Shown: positions 1-7,929 of the stretch, in pieces | How positions within the stretch are numbered: position 1 is the stretch's first letter | How the letters are laid out: each line of letters starts with the position of its first letter | Source: Pseudomonadota bacterium | GTDB lineage: Bacteria; Pseudomonadota; Alphaproteobacteria; Acetobacterales; Acetobacteraceae | Assembly: GCA_021851785.1 (NCBI GenBank) | Contig: JAJZBV010000009.1 | Location: 1 to 64,000, forward strand | Reading direction: 5' to 3' | DNA length: 64,000 bases | The notes under the pieces: generated by a model | What the model saw: the letters and a program-made list of their open reading frames with translations, nothing else | What the model was told of the DNA's origin: nothing | Databases searched by the model: none | Program-made: the position numbers and the translations under genes

Positions 1-542
1 GATCTGCCGACCGCGACGCGGCCAGAAAACGCGCCCGCGCCGCCGCCGAGGCGCTCACCCGGCGCCACGCCGATGCCGCCGCGTCACGCGCCGCACGCGA
101 ACAGGCGGCCCTGCTCGCCACCCCGAGCGGCCCCGGACCAGGGCCGCCGCGCCGCGCCCTCATCGCCCCGGTCGCCGGGGCCGTCATCGGCCATTTCGGC
201 GCGCAAGGCGAAGCCGGCCCGGCGCAGGGCATGTCCTTTCAGCCGCCCCCCGCCGCCCGTGTCGTCTCGCCTTGCGCCGGACGGGCGGTGTTCGCGGGAC
301 CATTTCGCAGTTATGGCGTGATCGTGATCGTCGATTGCGGCCGGGGCTATGATTTCGTCCTCGCGGGGCTTGCGCGCCTGACCCTGGAAGTGGGACAGGC
401 GCTGCATCCCGGCGATCCGGTCGGGGAAATGGCGCACGATGACGGGCCGCCGCATTTGCTGTATGTGGAATTGCGCCATCATGGCGAGGCCGTCGATCCC
501 GCTCCCTGGCTTCACACCGATGGCGGGTCGCACGGGGGGTAG
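1..542 (+). CDS. envC: EnvC-like murein hydrolase activator (C-terminal part; gene starts before the window)
   Basis: The open frame runs in from the left edge (frame beginning at base 3) and stops at 542. The first 40 or so visible residues are Ala/Arg/Glu-rich and look like the end of a coiled coil. The rest is a LytM (peptidase M23) fold, with motifs VVSPCAGRAVFAGPF, YGVIVIVDCG and the C-terminal LLYVELRHHGEAVDPAPWL. The metal site is degenerate: there is no HxxxD at the usual place (MSFQ instead), and the final HxH is H-L-L-Y. This is expected for EnvC, which switches on periplasmic amidases rather than cutting peptidoglycan itself. It lies directly upstream of a CtpA-family protease, a common alphaproteobacterial arrangement. 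Confidence 0.85.
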   Translation, partial: SADRDAARKRARAAAEALTRRHADAAASRAAREQAALLATPSGPGPGPPRRALIAPVAGAVIGHFGAQGEAGPAQGMSFQPPPAARVVSPCAGRAVFAGPFRSYGVIVIVDCGRGYDFVLAGLARLTLEVGQALHPGDPVGEMAHDDGPPHLLYVELRHHGEAVDPAPWLHTDGGSHGG

Positions 543-632
543 TTGCAGGGGGCGGAATTATTGGGCAGGCTTAGCGGCTTGCCTCTCTGGGGTCATTCGC
601 GACAAGCGCACAGGCGCAAGAGGATCATGAGG

Positions 633-2012
633 ATGAAGCTACGCAACGGTCTGTTGCTCGGCGCCGCGTTCCTGGCCGGCGTCGCTGTTTCGCCGGAAAT
701 GGCGCGGCTTTCGCACCATATCGGCATCGCCACCGCTTTCGCCGACAACGCCGACAACGCCGACACCTACCGCCTGCTCAGCCTGTTCGGCGACGTTTTC
801 GAGCGCGTCCGCGCCGATTACGTCGAGCCGGTGGGCGATCGTGAACTGGTCGAGAATTCGATCAACGGCATGCTCACCGGGCTCGATCCGCATAGCAGCT
901 ACATGAACGCCAAGGCGTTCCAGGACATGCAGGTGCAGACCCGCGGCGAATTCGGCGGCCTCGGCCTCGAGGTGACGCAGGACAACGGCTTCATCAAGGT
1001 GATCAGCCCGATCGACGACACCCCGGCGGCGCGCGCCGGCATCAAGGCCGGGGATCTCATCCTCTCGCTCGACGGCAAAAGCGTCCAGGGGCTCAGCCTG
1101 AACGACGCCGTCGACAAGATGCGCGGCACGCCGAACAGCAAGATCACCCTGACGATCAAGCGCGAGGGCGTCGAAAAGCCGATCGAGGTCTCGATGAAGC
1201 GCGAGATCATCCATATCCAGGTGGTGCGCTCATCGCTCGAGGGCGATATCGGCTATATCCGGCTTTCGCAATTCACCGAGCAAAGCGACAGCGGCATCCG
1301 CCAGGCGGTGCAGAAATTGCAAGCGCAGGCGAACGGGCATATCAAGGGCTTCATCCTTGATCTCCGCAACAATCCCGGCGGGCTGCTCGACCAGGCGGTC
1401 GCGGTATCCAATGATTTTCTCAATCACGGCGAGATCGTTTCCACCCGCGCCCGCCATCCCGATGACAGCCAGCGTTGGGATGCCAAGTCTGGCGGCGATC
1501 TCACCGGCGGCCTGCCGCTCGTCGTCCTGATCAATAACGGCTCCGCCTCGGCGAGCGAGATCGTCTCCGGCGCCTTGCAGGACGACCGCCGCGCGGTGCT
1601 GCTCGGCACCCGCAGCTTCGGCAAGGGCTCGGTGCAGACGGTCATCCCGCTGCCCGGCAATAACGGCGCCATCCGCCTCACCACGGCGCGCTATTACACC
1701 CCCTCCGGCCGTTCCATCCAGGGGCTCGGCATCACCCCCGATGTCGAGGTGCATGAGACCCGCGAGACCAACTCGGCGCTGCTGCCTGAGCGCGAAGCCG
1801 ATCTCAACCACACCATCACCAATAGCGGCGGCACGGCGCAGCCGCCGCCGGCGCGCAATGATCTGCCCGTGACCGCCAAGGAGATCCCGTCCCGCCCGCC
1901 GGCGAATTGGCCCACCTTCGATCCCGCCAAGACGGACACCGATTTTCAGCTCCAGCAAGGGCTGAAATTGATCAACGCGATGGCGGCGACGAAGCGCGCC
2001 TCCTCCAACTGA
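633..2012 (+). CDS. ctpA: Carboxy-terminal processing protease, S41 family (CtpA-like)
   Basis: Periplasmic serine protease of 459 residues. An N-terminal hydrophobic export segment (about 4-20) is followed by the family motif LTGLDPHSSYM (about 81-91). A PDZ domain covers about 105-180 (GGLGLEV...ARAGIKAGDLILSLDG). The S41 catalytic domain carries the nucleophile serine in GSASASE (about 303-309) and the general-base lysine in SFGKGSVQ (Lys331). I prefer ATG 633 because AGAGG at 619-623 is 9 bases upstream. ATG 627 is also in frame, and the longer reading from 543 lacks a ribosome site. It follows the EnvC gene immediately, so the two probably act together in cell-wall remodelling. Confidence 0.93.
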   Translation: MKLRNGLLLGAAFLAGVAVSPEMARLSHHIGIATAFADNADNADTYRLLSLFGDVFERVRADYVEPVGDRELVENSINGMLTGLDPHSSYMNAKAFQDMQVQTRGEFGGLGLEVTQDNGFIKVISPIDDTPAARAGIKAGDLILSLDGKSVQGLSLNDAVDKMRGTPNSKITLTIKREGVEKPIEVSMKREIIHIQVVRSSLEGDIGYIRLSQFTEQSDSGIRQAVQKLQAQANGHIKGFILDLRNNPGGLLDQAVAVSNDFLNHGEIVSTRARHPDDSQRWDAKSGGDLTGGLPLVVLINNGSASASEIVSGALQDDRRAVLLGTRSFGKGSVQTVIPLPGNNGAIRLTTARYYTPSGRSIQGLGITPDVEVHETRETNSALLPEREADLNHTITNSGGTAQPPPARNDLPVTAKEIPSRPPANWPTFDPAKTDTDFQLQQGLKLINAMAATKRASSN

Positions 2013-2032
2013 CGAGACGCCCGCTGGCGGTG

Positions 2033-3112
2033 ATGGCGGACAGCGATCCAGCGCCGGCGCGGCTCTCCTGGCCCGCTCTGGCGCTCGCCGTCTTCTGGGC
2101 GGTGGTGCTCGGCGCGGTGGGCCTGACTTTCGTCGTGCTTGCCCTCCTCGGCGCGCCGCCCCTGCCCACCTCCGCCCCGAGCGCGGCCGCCCACCTCGCC
2201 GCGGGGGCGGCGGGAGAGAGCGACAACGCCGCCGCGACAACGGCCAGCTCCGCGCGCGCGCGCGTGCCGGGCGTCGCGATCGCCGCGCCCGATGCCACGC
2301 TTGCGGAATCGGCACCGGATTATCCCGGCGCCCTCCTCCCCCGGATCGGGCCGGACGGGCAGGCGCCACGCATCCTCTACGCCGGCGGCACCGATCCCAA
2401 CGATCGCCGCCCGCGCATCGGCCTCATTCTCAGCGGCATCGGCCTCTCCGCCGCCGAGAGCACCGCCGCGATCGACGATCTGCCGGCCGCGGTGACGCTG
2501 GCGTTCTCGCCCTATGCCGCCGATCCCACGCCGCTGCTCGCCGCCGCCCGGGCGCGGGGGCATGAGATCCTGCTCTCGCTCCCGCTCGAGCCGCAGAATT
2601 ATCCGCTCAACGATGCCGGCCCGGAGACCCTGCTCACCGGCGCGCCCGCGGCGGAGAATGCGCGGCGGCTGGAGTGGGCGCTCTCCCGCATCACCGGGTA
2701 TGCCGGGACGACAGGGGCGCTGGACGGACTGCACGGTGAGCGTTTCGCCGCCCAAAGCGTCAATTTCAGCCTGTTGCAGCGTGATCTCGCCCGGCGCGGC
2801 CTGTTCTACATCGACCCGCGACCGGGCGCGCCGGCGCCGGCCGATATCCCTGGCCGGGCGATCGATCTCATCGTCGATTCTTCGCCGAGCGAAGCGGCCA
2901 TCAGCGCCGCCCTCGACCAACTCGCCGAACGGGCCCTGGCCCATGGCAGCGCGCTCGGCCTCGCCGATCTGCCGCGCCCGGTGACGGTCGCGCGCATCGC
3001 CGCCTGGGCGGGAACGCTCGCCACCCACGGCCTCGCCCTCGTGCCGGCGAGCGCGCTGATCGTCGTGCCGCCAGCCGCGGCAAAACCGGAGACGCCGAAC
3101 CATGGCGAGTGA
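2033..3112 (+). CDS. Divergent polysaccharide deacetylase family protein (YibQ-like)
   Basis: 359 residues with one N-terminal membrane anchor (about 12-37) and a periplasmic domain. The domain shows the divergent polysaccharide deacetylase hallmarks: RPRIGLILSGIGLS, AVTLAFSPYA, GHEILLSLPLEPQNYP and GLFYIDPR. The family is related to carbohydrate esterases, but its activity is not established. ATG 2033 is chosen because an earlier in-frame ATG at 1907 lies deep inside ctpA. The gene starts 20 bases after ctpA and overlaps the next gene by 11 bases, which makes an envC-ctpA-deacetylase-rppH operon. The linker at about 45-100 is rich in Ala, Pro and Ser. Confidence 0.88.
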   Translation: MADSDPAPARLSWPALALAVFWAVVLGAVGLTFVVLALLGAPPLPTSAPSAAAHLAAGAAGESDNAAATTASSARARVPGVAIAAPDATLAESAPDYPGALLPRIGPDGQAPRILYAGGTDPNDRRPRIGLILSGIGLSAAESTAAIDDLPAAVTLAFSPYAADPTPLLAAARARGHEILLSLPLEPQNYPLNDAGPETLLTGAPAAENARRLEWALSRITGYAGTTGALDGLHGERFAAQSVNFSLLQRDLARRGLFYIDPRPGAPAPADIPGRAIDLIVDSSPSEAAISAALDQLAERALAHGSALGLADLPRPVTVARIAAWAGTLATHGLALVPASALIVVPPAAAKPETPNHGE

Positions 3113-3605
3113 CGCCGACCCTCTGCCCTATCGCCCCAATGTCGGCGCGATGCTGTTCAACCGCGCCGGCCATGTGCTGATCGCGCGCCGCGCCGATGCC
3201 CGCCAGCCGCTCCATCTCGCGCGGGCCTGGCAAATGCCGCAAGGCGGGATCGATCCCGAGGAGACGCCGCGCGATGCGGTGCGGCGCGAACTCGCCGAGG
3301 AGATCGGCACCGCTCACGCCGAGATCATCGACGAATACCCGCAATGGCTGACCTATGATCTGCCGGCGGAGCTGATCGGCCGGGCGCTCGGCGGGCGCTA
3401 TCGTGGGCAGAGACAGCGCTGGTTCGCGCTCCGCTTCCTCGGCGAGGACGAGGATATCCGGCTCGATGCCCATCTCCCGGCGGAGTTCGACGCCTGGCGC
3501 TGGGCGACGCTCGCCGAACTTCCCGCAATCGCGGTGCCGTTCAAGCGGGAGATTTACGCGACGCTCGCCCAAGCCTTCGCGCGTCACGCGACGGGGGCGG
3601 GGTGA
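3102..3605 (+). CDS. rppH: RNA pyrophosphohydrolase RppH (Nudix)
   Basis: 167 residues. It starts with the typical YRPNVGAMLFN and carries a full Nudix box at about 46-68 (GGIDPEETPRDAVRRELAEE, then IG), matching Gx5Ex7REUxEExGU. The conserved WQMPQGG precedes the box. RppH removes pyrophosphate from the 5' triphosphate end of mRNA and so starts RNase E-dependent decay; older annotations call it dinucleoside polyphosphate hydrolase. Length agrees with alphaproteobacterial homologues. It overlaps the deacetylase end by 11 bases and is followed 22 bases later by a terminator-like hairpin, so it is the last gene of the operon. Confidence 0.95.
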   Translation: MASDADPLPYRPNVGAMLFNRAGHVLIARRADARQPLHLARAWQMPQGGIDPEETPRDAVRRELAEEIGTAHAEIIDEYPQWLTYDLPAELIGRALGGRYRGQRQRWFALRFLGEDEDIRLDAHLPAEFDAWRWATLAELPAIAVPFKREIYATLAQAFARHATGAG

Positions 3606-3625
3606 AAGGCGTAAAATGGGGGAAA

Positions 3626-3664
3626 TTGTTCTTTTTTGAAAAAAAGAACCAAAAAACTTTTGTC
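3626..3664 (+). terminator. Terminator-like AT hairpin, repeat copy 1
   Basis: GTTCTTTTTT (3628-3637) and AAAAAAGAAC (3640-3649) form a 10-bp perfect stem with a 2-base loop, followed by CAAAAAACTTTTGTCC. It starts 22 bases after the rppH stop. Two further copies, with the same stem and tail, follow glmS (32185) and trpE (minus strand, 56768). Position argues for transcription termination. The stem is AT-rich with its T-run inside, so it is not a textbook intrinsic terminator. Confidence 0.6.
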
Positions 3665-3683
3665 CCCTGGGCAGTGCCGGCGT

Positions 3684-5231
3684 TCAGGGCTGGCGCTCGC
3701 TATCCTTGAGGTCACGGAACACGAGATCAGGCGCGTGCTCGGCGGTGCGGCGGAGCATGAAGGCCGAGGTGGCGAGGAATACCGGGTCGCCATCGATATC
3801 CTCGGCCATGGCGCTCTTCTCGCGGGCGATGAACGCGGCAAGCGCGGCCGGCGGGCCGCCGAGCCAGCGCGCGAGCGCGAAGGGGGAAGGGTCGAAGCCG
3901 ATGGCGACACCATATTCGGCGGCGAGCCGCGCTTGCAGGACATCGAGCTGCAACGCGCCGACGACGCCGACCAGCGGCGGCGAGCCATCGAGCGGGCGGA
4001 AGACCTGCACCACCCCCTCCTCGGCGAGTTCGGGCAGCGCCTGACGCAGCTTCTTCGCCTTCATCGCGTCATCGAGCCGCACCCGCCGTAGAATTTCCGG
4101 GGCGAAAGCGGGCACGCCCATGAAACGCAGCGTCTCGCCTTCGGTGAGGGTGTCGCCGATGCGCAAGCCCCCATGATTGGGAATGCCGACGACATCGCCG
4201 GCATAGGCCTCCTCGGCGAGCGCCCGTTCGCGCGCGAAGAAGAATTGCGGCGCGGTGAGCGGGATGGTGCGGCCGGTGCGCACCTGGCGCAGCCGCATCC
4301 CGCGTGTCAAACGCCCCGAGCAGATGCGGGCGAACGCGATGCGGTCACGGTGATTGGGGTCCATATTGGCCTGGATCTTGAAAACCAGCGCGGTCAGCGC
4401 CGGCTCGGTCGCCGAAACCACGCGCTCCGTCGCCGCCTGCGCCCGCGGCGGCGGGCCACACTGGGCGAGAGTGGCGAGCAGATCGTCAACCCCGATCCCC
4501 TTGAGGGCGGCGCCGAACAGCACCGGCGTCAAATGCCCGGCGCGAAAATCCGCGAGCGAAAACGACGGCAACGCCGCCCGCGCCAATTCGATCTCTTCCG
4601 CGAGCGCCATGCGGCGCGGATCCGCTGCCGGCAGATCGAGATGAAACGCCTCGTCGGCGAGCGGGATCGCCCCGACAAACCCGCTCGCGCGCCCGACCGG
4701 CCAGGTGAGCGGCGCGGTATCGAGCGCGAGGCTGTCGGCGATCTCCTGCAACAGCGCGAACGGATCAAGACTCTCGCGGTCCATCTTGTTGATGAAGGTG
4801 ATGATCGGGATGTCGCGCAGGCGGCAGATCTCGAATAATTTGCGGGTGCGCGCCTCGATCCCCTTGGCGGCATCGATCACCATCACCGCGCAATCGACGG
4901 CGGTCAGGGTGCGGTAGGTATCTTCCGAAAAATCCTCGTGCCCGGGGGTGTCGAGCAGGTTGAACACGACGCCGTCATGCTCGAAGGTCATCACCGAGGT
5001 GACGACGGAAATGCCGCGCGCCCGCTCGATCGCCATCCAGTCCGAGCGCGTGCGGCGGCGCTCGCCCTTGGCGCGCACCTGGCCGGCGAGCTGAATCGCG
5101 CCGCCGACCTGGAGCAATTGCTCGGTGAGCGTGGTCTTGCCGGCGTCGGGGTGGGAGATGATGGCAAAGCTCCGCCGACGCGCAACCTCACGCGCGAGAG
5201 CGGTGTCGCCCGTCGCTGCGTTCTCGCTCAG
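3684..5231 (-). CDS. prfC: Peptide chain release factor 3, probable CTG start
   Basis: GTPase that recycles RF1/RF2 from the ribosome after peptide release. The G1 P-loop HPDAGKTT is coded just upstream of the first in-frame ATG (5117), so an ATG-started protein would lack it. Reading back in the same frame gives a normal RF3 N-terminus (AREVARRRSFAIISHPDAGK). It opens at CTG 5231, only one codon after the TGA of the upstream SDR; no ATG, GTG or TTG exists in between. A CTG-started protein has 515 residues, close to the usual 525-530. Other motifs are LLDTPGHEDFSEDTYR (G3), NKMD (G4) and C-terminal DGDPVFLATSAF. Translation is probably coupled to the SDR. Confidence 0.9.
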   Translation of the reverse strand: MSENAATGDTALAREVARRRSFAIISHPDAGKTTLTEQLLQVGGAIQLAGQVRAKGERRRTRSDWMAIERARGISVVTSVMTFEHDGVVFNLLDTPGHEDFSEDTYRTLTAVDCAVMVIDAAKGIEARTRKLFEICRLRDIPIITFINKMDRESLDPFALLQEIADSLALDTAPLTWPVGRASGFVGAIPLADEAFHLDLPAADPRRMALAEEIELARAALPSFSLADFRAGHLTPVLFGAALKGIGVDDLLATLAQCGPPPRAQAATERVVSATEPALTALVFKIQANMDPNHRDRIAFARICSGRLTRGMRLRQVRTGRTIPLTAPQFFFARERALAEEAYAGDVVGIPNHGGLRIGDTLTEGETLRFMGVPAFAPEILRRVRLDDAMKAKKLRQALPELAEEGVVQVFRPLDGSPPLVGVVGALQLDVLQARLAAEYGVAIGFDPSPFALARWLGGPPAALAAFIAREKSAMAEDIDGDPVFLATSAFMLRRTAEHAPDLVFRDLKDSERQP

Positions 5232-5234
5232 GGG

Positions 5235-5987
5235 TCAGCGCCCGCCCGAGACCGGTAGAATGGCGCCGGTGATATAGGCCGCCCGGTCGGAGAGCAGGAA
5301 CGCGACCGCGTCCGCCACCTCGGCGGCGCTGCCGGCGCGCCCCAGCGGGACGCCGGCGGCGAGCCGGGCGACGCGGTCCGGCGCGCCGGCGCTGGCGTGG
5401 ATCTCGGTATCGATGAGGCCGGGCGAGACCGCGTTGACGCGGATGCCCTCGCCCGCCACCTCGCGCGCGAGGCCGATGGTGAAGGTCTCGACCGCGCCCT
5501 TGCTCGCCGCGTAATGCACCCATTCGCCGGCGCCGCCGAGGCCGGCGGCACGCGAGGCGATGTTGACGATCGCCCCGCCCGGCCCGCCGGTTTTGCTCGA
5601 AAGCCGCCGGATCGCCTCGCGCGCGGCGATAAAGCAGCCGGTGACATTGACCGCCAGCACCCGCGCCAGGACATCCGGGGTGATATCGGCGACGCGTGAG
5701 AGCGGACCGGTGATGCCGGCATTGTTGACGAGGCCGCCGAGCGGGCCGAGCGCCGCCTCGGCTTGCACGAACAAGGCGACGATATCGGCTTCACGGCCGA
5801 TATCGCCAGAGAACGCCGCCGCCCGCCCGCCGCCGGCGGTGATCTCGCCGACCAGGCGTTCGGCGGCGTCGCGGTTGGCGGCATAATTCACCGCGACCGG
5901 ATGGCCGCTCGCCGCGAGCTTGCGGCAAACCGCGGCGCCGATGCCGCGGCTGCCGCCGGTGACGATGATCATCCGTTTCCCATCCAT
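5235..5987 (-). CDS. SDR family oxidoreductase (FabG-like)
   Basis: 250-residue classical short-chain dehydrogenase. It has the Rossmann motif TGGSRGIG near the N-terminus, NNAG in the middle, the catalytic Ser in NIASRA, YAASK (Tyr/Lys) and the C-terminal ITGAILPVSGGR. The start at 5987 is backed by GGGAGG 8 bases upstream; an earlier ATG at 6017 lacks such a site. Substrate is unknown; the closest general class is NAD(P)-dependent 3-oxoacyl or sugar/alcohol dehydrogenases. It ends 3 bases before the proposed CTG start of prfC, in the same frame. Confidence 0.85.
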   Translation of the reverse strand: MDGKRMIIVTGGSRGIGAAVCRKLAASGHPVAVNYAANRDAAERLVGEITAGGGRAAAFSGDIGREADIVALFVQAEAALGPLGGLVNNAGITGPLSRVADITPDVLARVLAVNVTGCFIAAREAIRRLSSKTGGPGGAIVNIASRAAGLGGAGEWVHYAASKGAVETFTIGLAREVAGEGIRVNAVSPGLIDTEIHASAGAPDRVARLAAGVPLGRAGSAAEVADAVAFLLSDRAAYITGAILPVSGGR

Positions 5988-6065
5988 CGCGCGATCCTCC
6001 CTTCCGAAATCAGGCAAAATCCCGCGCCCGACCCGGAACGCGGAATTGGGGCACGAGCCGGGTGA

Positions 6066-6680
6066 TCAGCGCGAGTAGTATTCCACCACCAGATGCGGCT
6101 CCATCTGCACCGGATAGGGCACATCGGCGAGTTTTGGCGCGCGCAGGAAACGCCCGCGCATGGCGCGGTGATCGACCTCGATGAATTCCGGCAGGTCGCG
6201 CTCGGCGCTCTGGGCGGCATCCAGCACGATCGCGAGTTGCTTCGATTTCTCGCGCACCTCGACCACGTCGCCGTCACGCACGAGATAGGAGGGGATATTG
6301 ACGCGCTTGCCGTTCACCATGACGTGACCATGCGAGATGAATTGCCGCGCGGCGAACGGGGTGATGGCGAATTTCATGCGGTAGACGACGGCGTCGAGGC
6401 GGCGCTCGAGCAATTCGATCAAATTCTCGCCGGTATCACCCTTGCGGCGCACCGCTTCGTCGTAATATTTGCGGAACTGCTTTTCGCCAATATTGCCGTA
6501 ATAGCCCTTGAGTTTCTGTTTGGCCATCAACTGGACGCTGAAATCGCTCGGCTTCTTGCGGCGCTGGCCATGCTGGCCGGGGCCGTAATCGCGCTTGCCG
6601 AGCGGCGATTTCGGCCGTCCCCAGAGATTGACGCCGAGCCGGCGGTTGATCTTGTACTTGCTCTCCAGGCGCTTGGTCAT
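6066..6680 (-). CDS. rpsD: 30S ribosomal protein S4
   Basis: 204 residues, the standard bacterial S4 length. It starts [16 protein letters not shown] and holds the S4 RNA-binding domain (about 93-155; [35 protein letters not shown]) and the typical C-terminus VVEYYSR. ATG 6680 has GAAGGA 6 bases upstream; the longer in-frame ATG at 6770 would add an unrelated tail. S4 nucleates assembly of the 16S rRNA 5' domain and in several bacteria represses its own mRNA. A strong stem lies 59 bases upstream in the leader (6739-6781). Confidence 0.97.
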   Translation of the reverse strand: MTKRLESKYKINRRLGVNLWGRPKSPLGKRDYGPGQHGQRRKKPSDFSVQLMAKQKLKGYYGNIGEKQFRKYYDEAVRRKGDTGENLIELLERRLDAVVYRMKFAITPFAARQFISHGHVMVNGKRVNIPSYLVRDGDVVEVREKSKQLAIVLDAAQSAERDLPEFIEVDHRAMRGRFLRAPKLADVPYPVQMEPHLVVEYYSR

Positions 6681-6738
6681 GCGTCGTCCTTCGTCTTTGG
6701 CGCGTGCCGTCCCGGCCGCGTCTTGTTGCGCCGGTAGT

Positions 6739-6781
6739 CTCTTTCCTCCGCCCACGAAACCACGCGGCAAAAAGGAAAGAG
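6739..6781 (-). promoter_or_regulatory. Structured leader upstream of rpsD
   Basis: On the minus strand, arms CTCTTTCCT and AGGAAAGAG (9 bp, perfect) enclose a second stem CCGC/GCGG with a 12-base loop; a 5-base T-rich bulge separates the stems on one side. The structure ends 59 bases before the rpsD ATG. S4 is a known autogenous regulator in other bacteria, so this could be an operator in the mRNA leader, but no homology to a known S4 leader class was recognised. Confidence 0.35.
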
Positions 6782-6886
6782 CGGGCGCGCCGGCAAGCGG
6801 CGTCCTCGTTCCCAGCCATGCGGCGGGTGATAGGCGCAGCGGGCGCGGCTTGTCAAACCCGCCCGCCGCGCTCTAGGGATAAAGGC

Positions 6887-7093
6887 ATGATCACGCGAGG
6901 CGATATTCTCTGGCTCGGGATCGCCGCCGGCGTCTCGGGCGGGCTGATCGGCGGCATGATGCTCGGGATCGGGATGGACCTCACCGTGAACGGCCAGCCG
7001 CTCGGATTGCTGCTCGTCGTCCCTGGCGCCCCCGCCTCCGGCCTGATCGGCTGGCTCATGGCGCGGCGGCTGGCGCGCCAGCTCGCGCCATGA
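6887..7093 (+). CDS. Small two-helix membrane protein, hypothetical
   Basis: 68 residues, mostly two predicted membrane helices (about 8-28 and 40-58), rich in Gly, Leu and Ile, with a basic C-terminus (ARRLARQLAP). No family recognised. The stop overlaps the start of the lipoprotein gene (ATGA at 7090-7093), so the two are translated together, which supports that this short frame is real. A possible ribosome site AGGGATAAAGG precedes the ATG. Confidence 0.6.
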   Translation: MITRGDILWLGIAAGVSGGLIGGMMLGIGMDLTVNGQPLGLLLVVPGAPASGLIGWLMARRLARQLAP

Positions 7094-7860
7094 CCCGCCG
7101 CCGCCGGGTTCTCGCGGCGGGGCTCGCCGGAACGCTGCTGCTGAGCGCTTGCGGGGCGACGGACACCTACACGCCGCAGCCGATCGCGATGGTGCCGCCG
7201 GAGAATGTCCCGAACGGCACCGCCGTCCCCGGCACCGCGATCGCGGTCGCGGCCTATGTGTTCAACAATCCCGACGCGCTGCATGGCGTGTTCGGCCATA
7301 ACGGGCTTTGGCGCAAACACGTTCTGGTCGCGCGGCTCGACATCCAATCCAGCGACAAGGTGGCGACCGATGTGCTGATCGATTCCGCTTTCATCGGCAT
7401 CAATGGCGTCCAGTATCGCGCCATTTCCGCCGGCGAAGCCTACGACATCGCCTGGCAGGCGCATCAGCCCTATGCCGCCGTCGCCGCGACCTTCCTTGGC
7501 CTCGGCGAATTGCTGTTCACCATCGTGACCCTCGGCCTCGGCGATATCGTCTATGCCCTGCCCTCCCCGTTCGCGCAGCCGAAACCGGGGGACGACGCCT
7601 TCGGGCGCGACCTCATCAATCAGGGCCTGCAGGGCAATATCAATCTCGTCCTCGGCTCGGTGCGGAGCGGCTATCTCTATTTCGCCCTGCCCCAGACCAT
7701 GGATTTCACCAAACTCAAGAATGCGACGCTGGTCGTGCATTTTCTCGAAAAAACCCCCGCTCCGGTCGAGCAGAGCGTGACCTTCACCCTCCCCCCCGCC
7801 GGCCAGGTCAGCGCGCGGCAGATCCGCCCCCTCCTCTACGGCTTGCTCGGCGCCATCTGA
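7090..7860 (+). CDS. Hypothetical lipoprotein
   Basis: 256 residues with an Arg-rich N-terminus, hydrophobic stretch and lipobox LLLSAC with Cys21 as the likely lipidated residue, followed by Gly. The mature part has no motif I recognise. A hydrophobic stretch at about 135-155 (VAATFLGLGELLFTIVTLGLG) may be a membrane-associated hairpin. The coupled upstream gene is a two-helix membrane protein, so both are likely envelope components. Function unknown. Confidence 0.75.
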   Translation: MTRRRRVLAAGLAGTLLLSACGATDTYTPQPIAMVPPENVPNGTAVPGTAIAVAAYVFNNPDALHGVFGHNGLWRKHVLVARLDIQSSDKVATDVLIDSAFIGINGVQYRAISAGEAYDIAWQAHQPYAAVAATFLGLGELLFTIVTLGLGDIVYALPSPFAQPKPGDDAFGRDLINQGLQGNINLVLGSVRSGYLYFALPQTMDFTKLKNATLVVHFLEKTPAPVEQSVTFTLPPAGQVSARQIRPLLYGLLGAI

Positions 7861-7890
7861 GCCCCGAGGCCGCGCTTGAGGTCTCCCGGC

Positions 7891-7910
7891 GGGTCTGATA
7901 TATTAGACCC
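7891..7910. promoter_or_regulatory. 20-base near-perfect palindrome before the desaturase-like gene
   Basis: The 20 bases read GGGTCTGATATATTAGACCC. All positions are symmetric except one G/T pair. It lies between the lipoprotein stop (7860) and the ribosome site (GGGGAGGG, 7914-7921) of the next gene. The spacing suits an operator or a short leader hairpin. The AT-rich core stands out from its GC-rich surroundings. Confidence 0.35.
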
Positions 7911-7929
7911 CGAGGGGAGGGAACAGGCG

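Noticed and set aside
5118-5237. A frameshift or a lost start in prfC
   Set aside because: The frame is continuous from the preceding stop to the P-loop and matches RF3 residue by residue, so no frameshift is needed; only the start codon is unusual.
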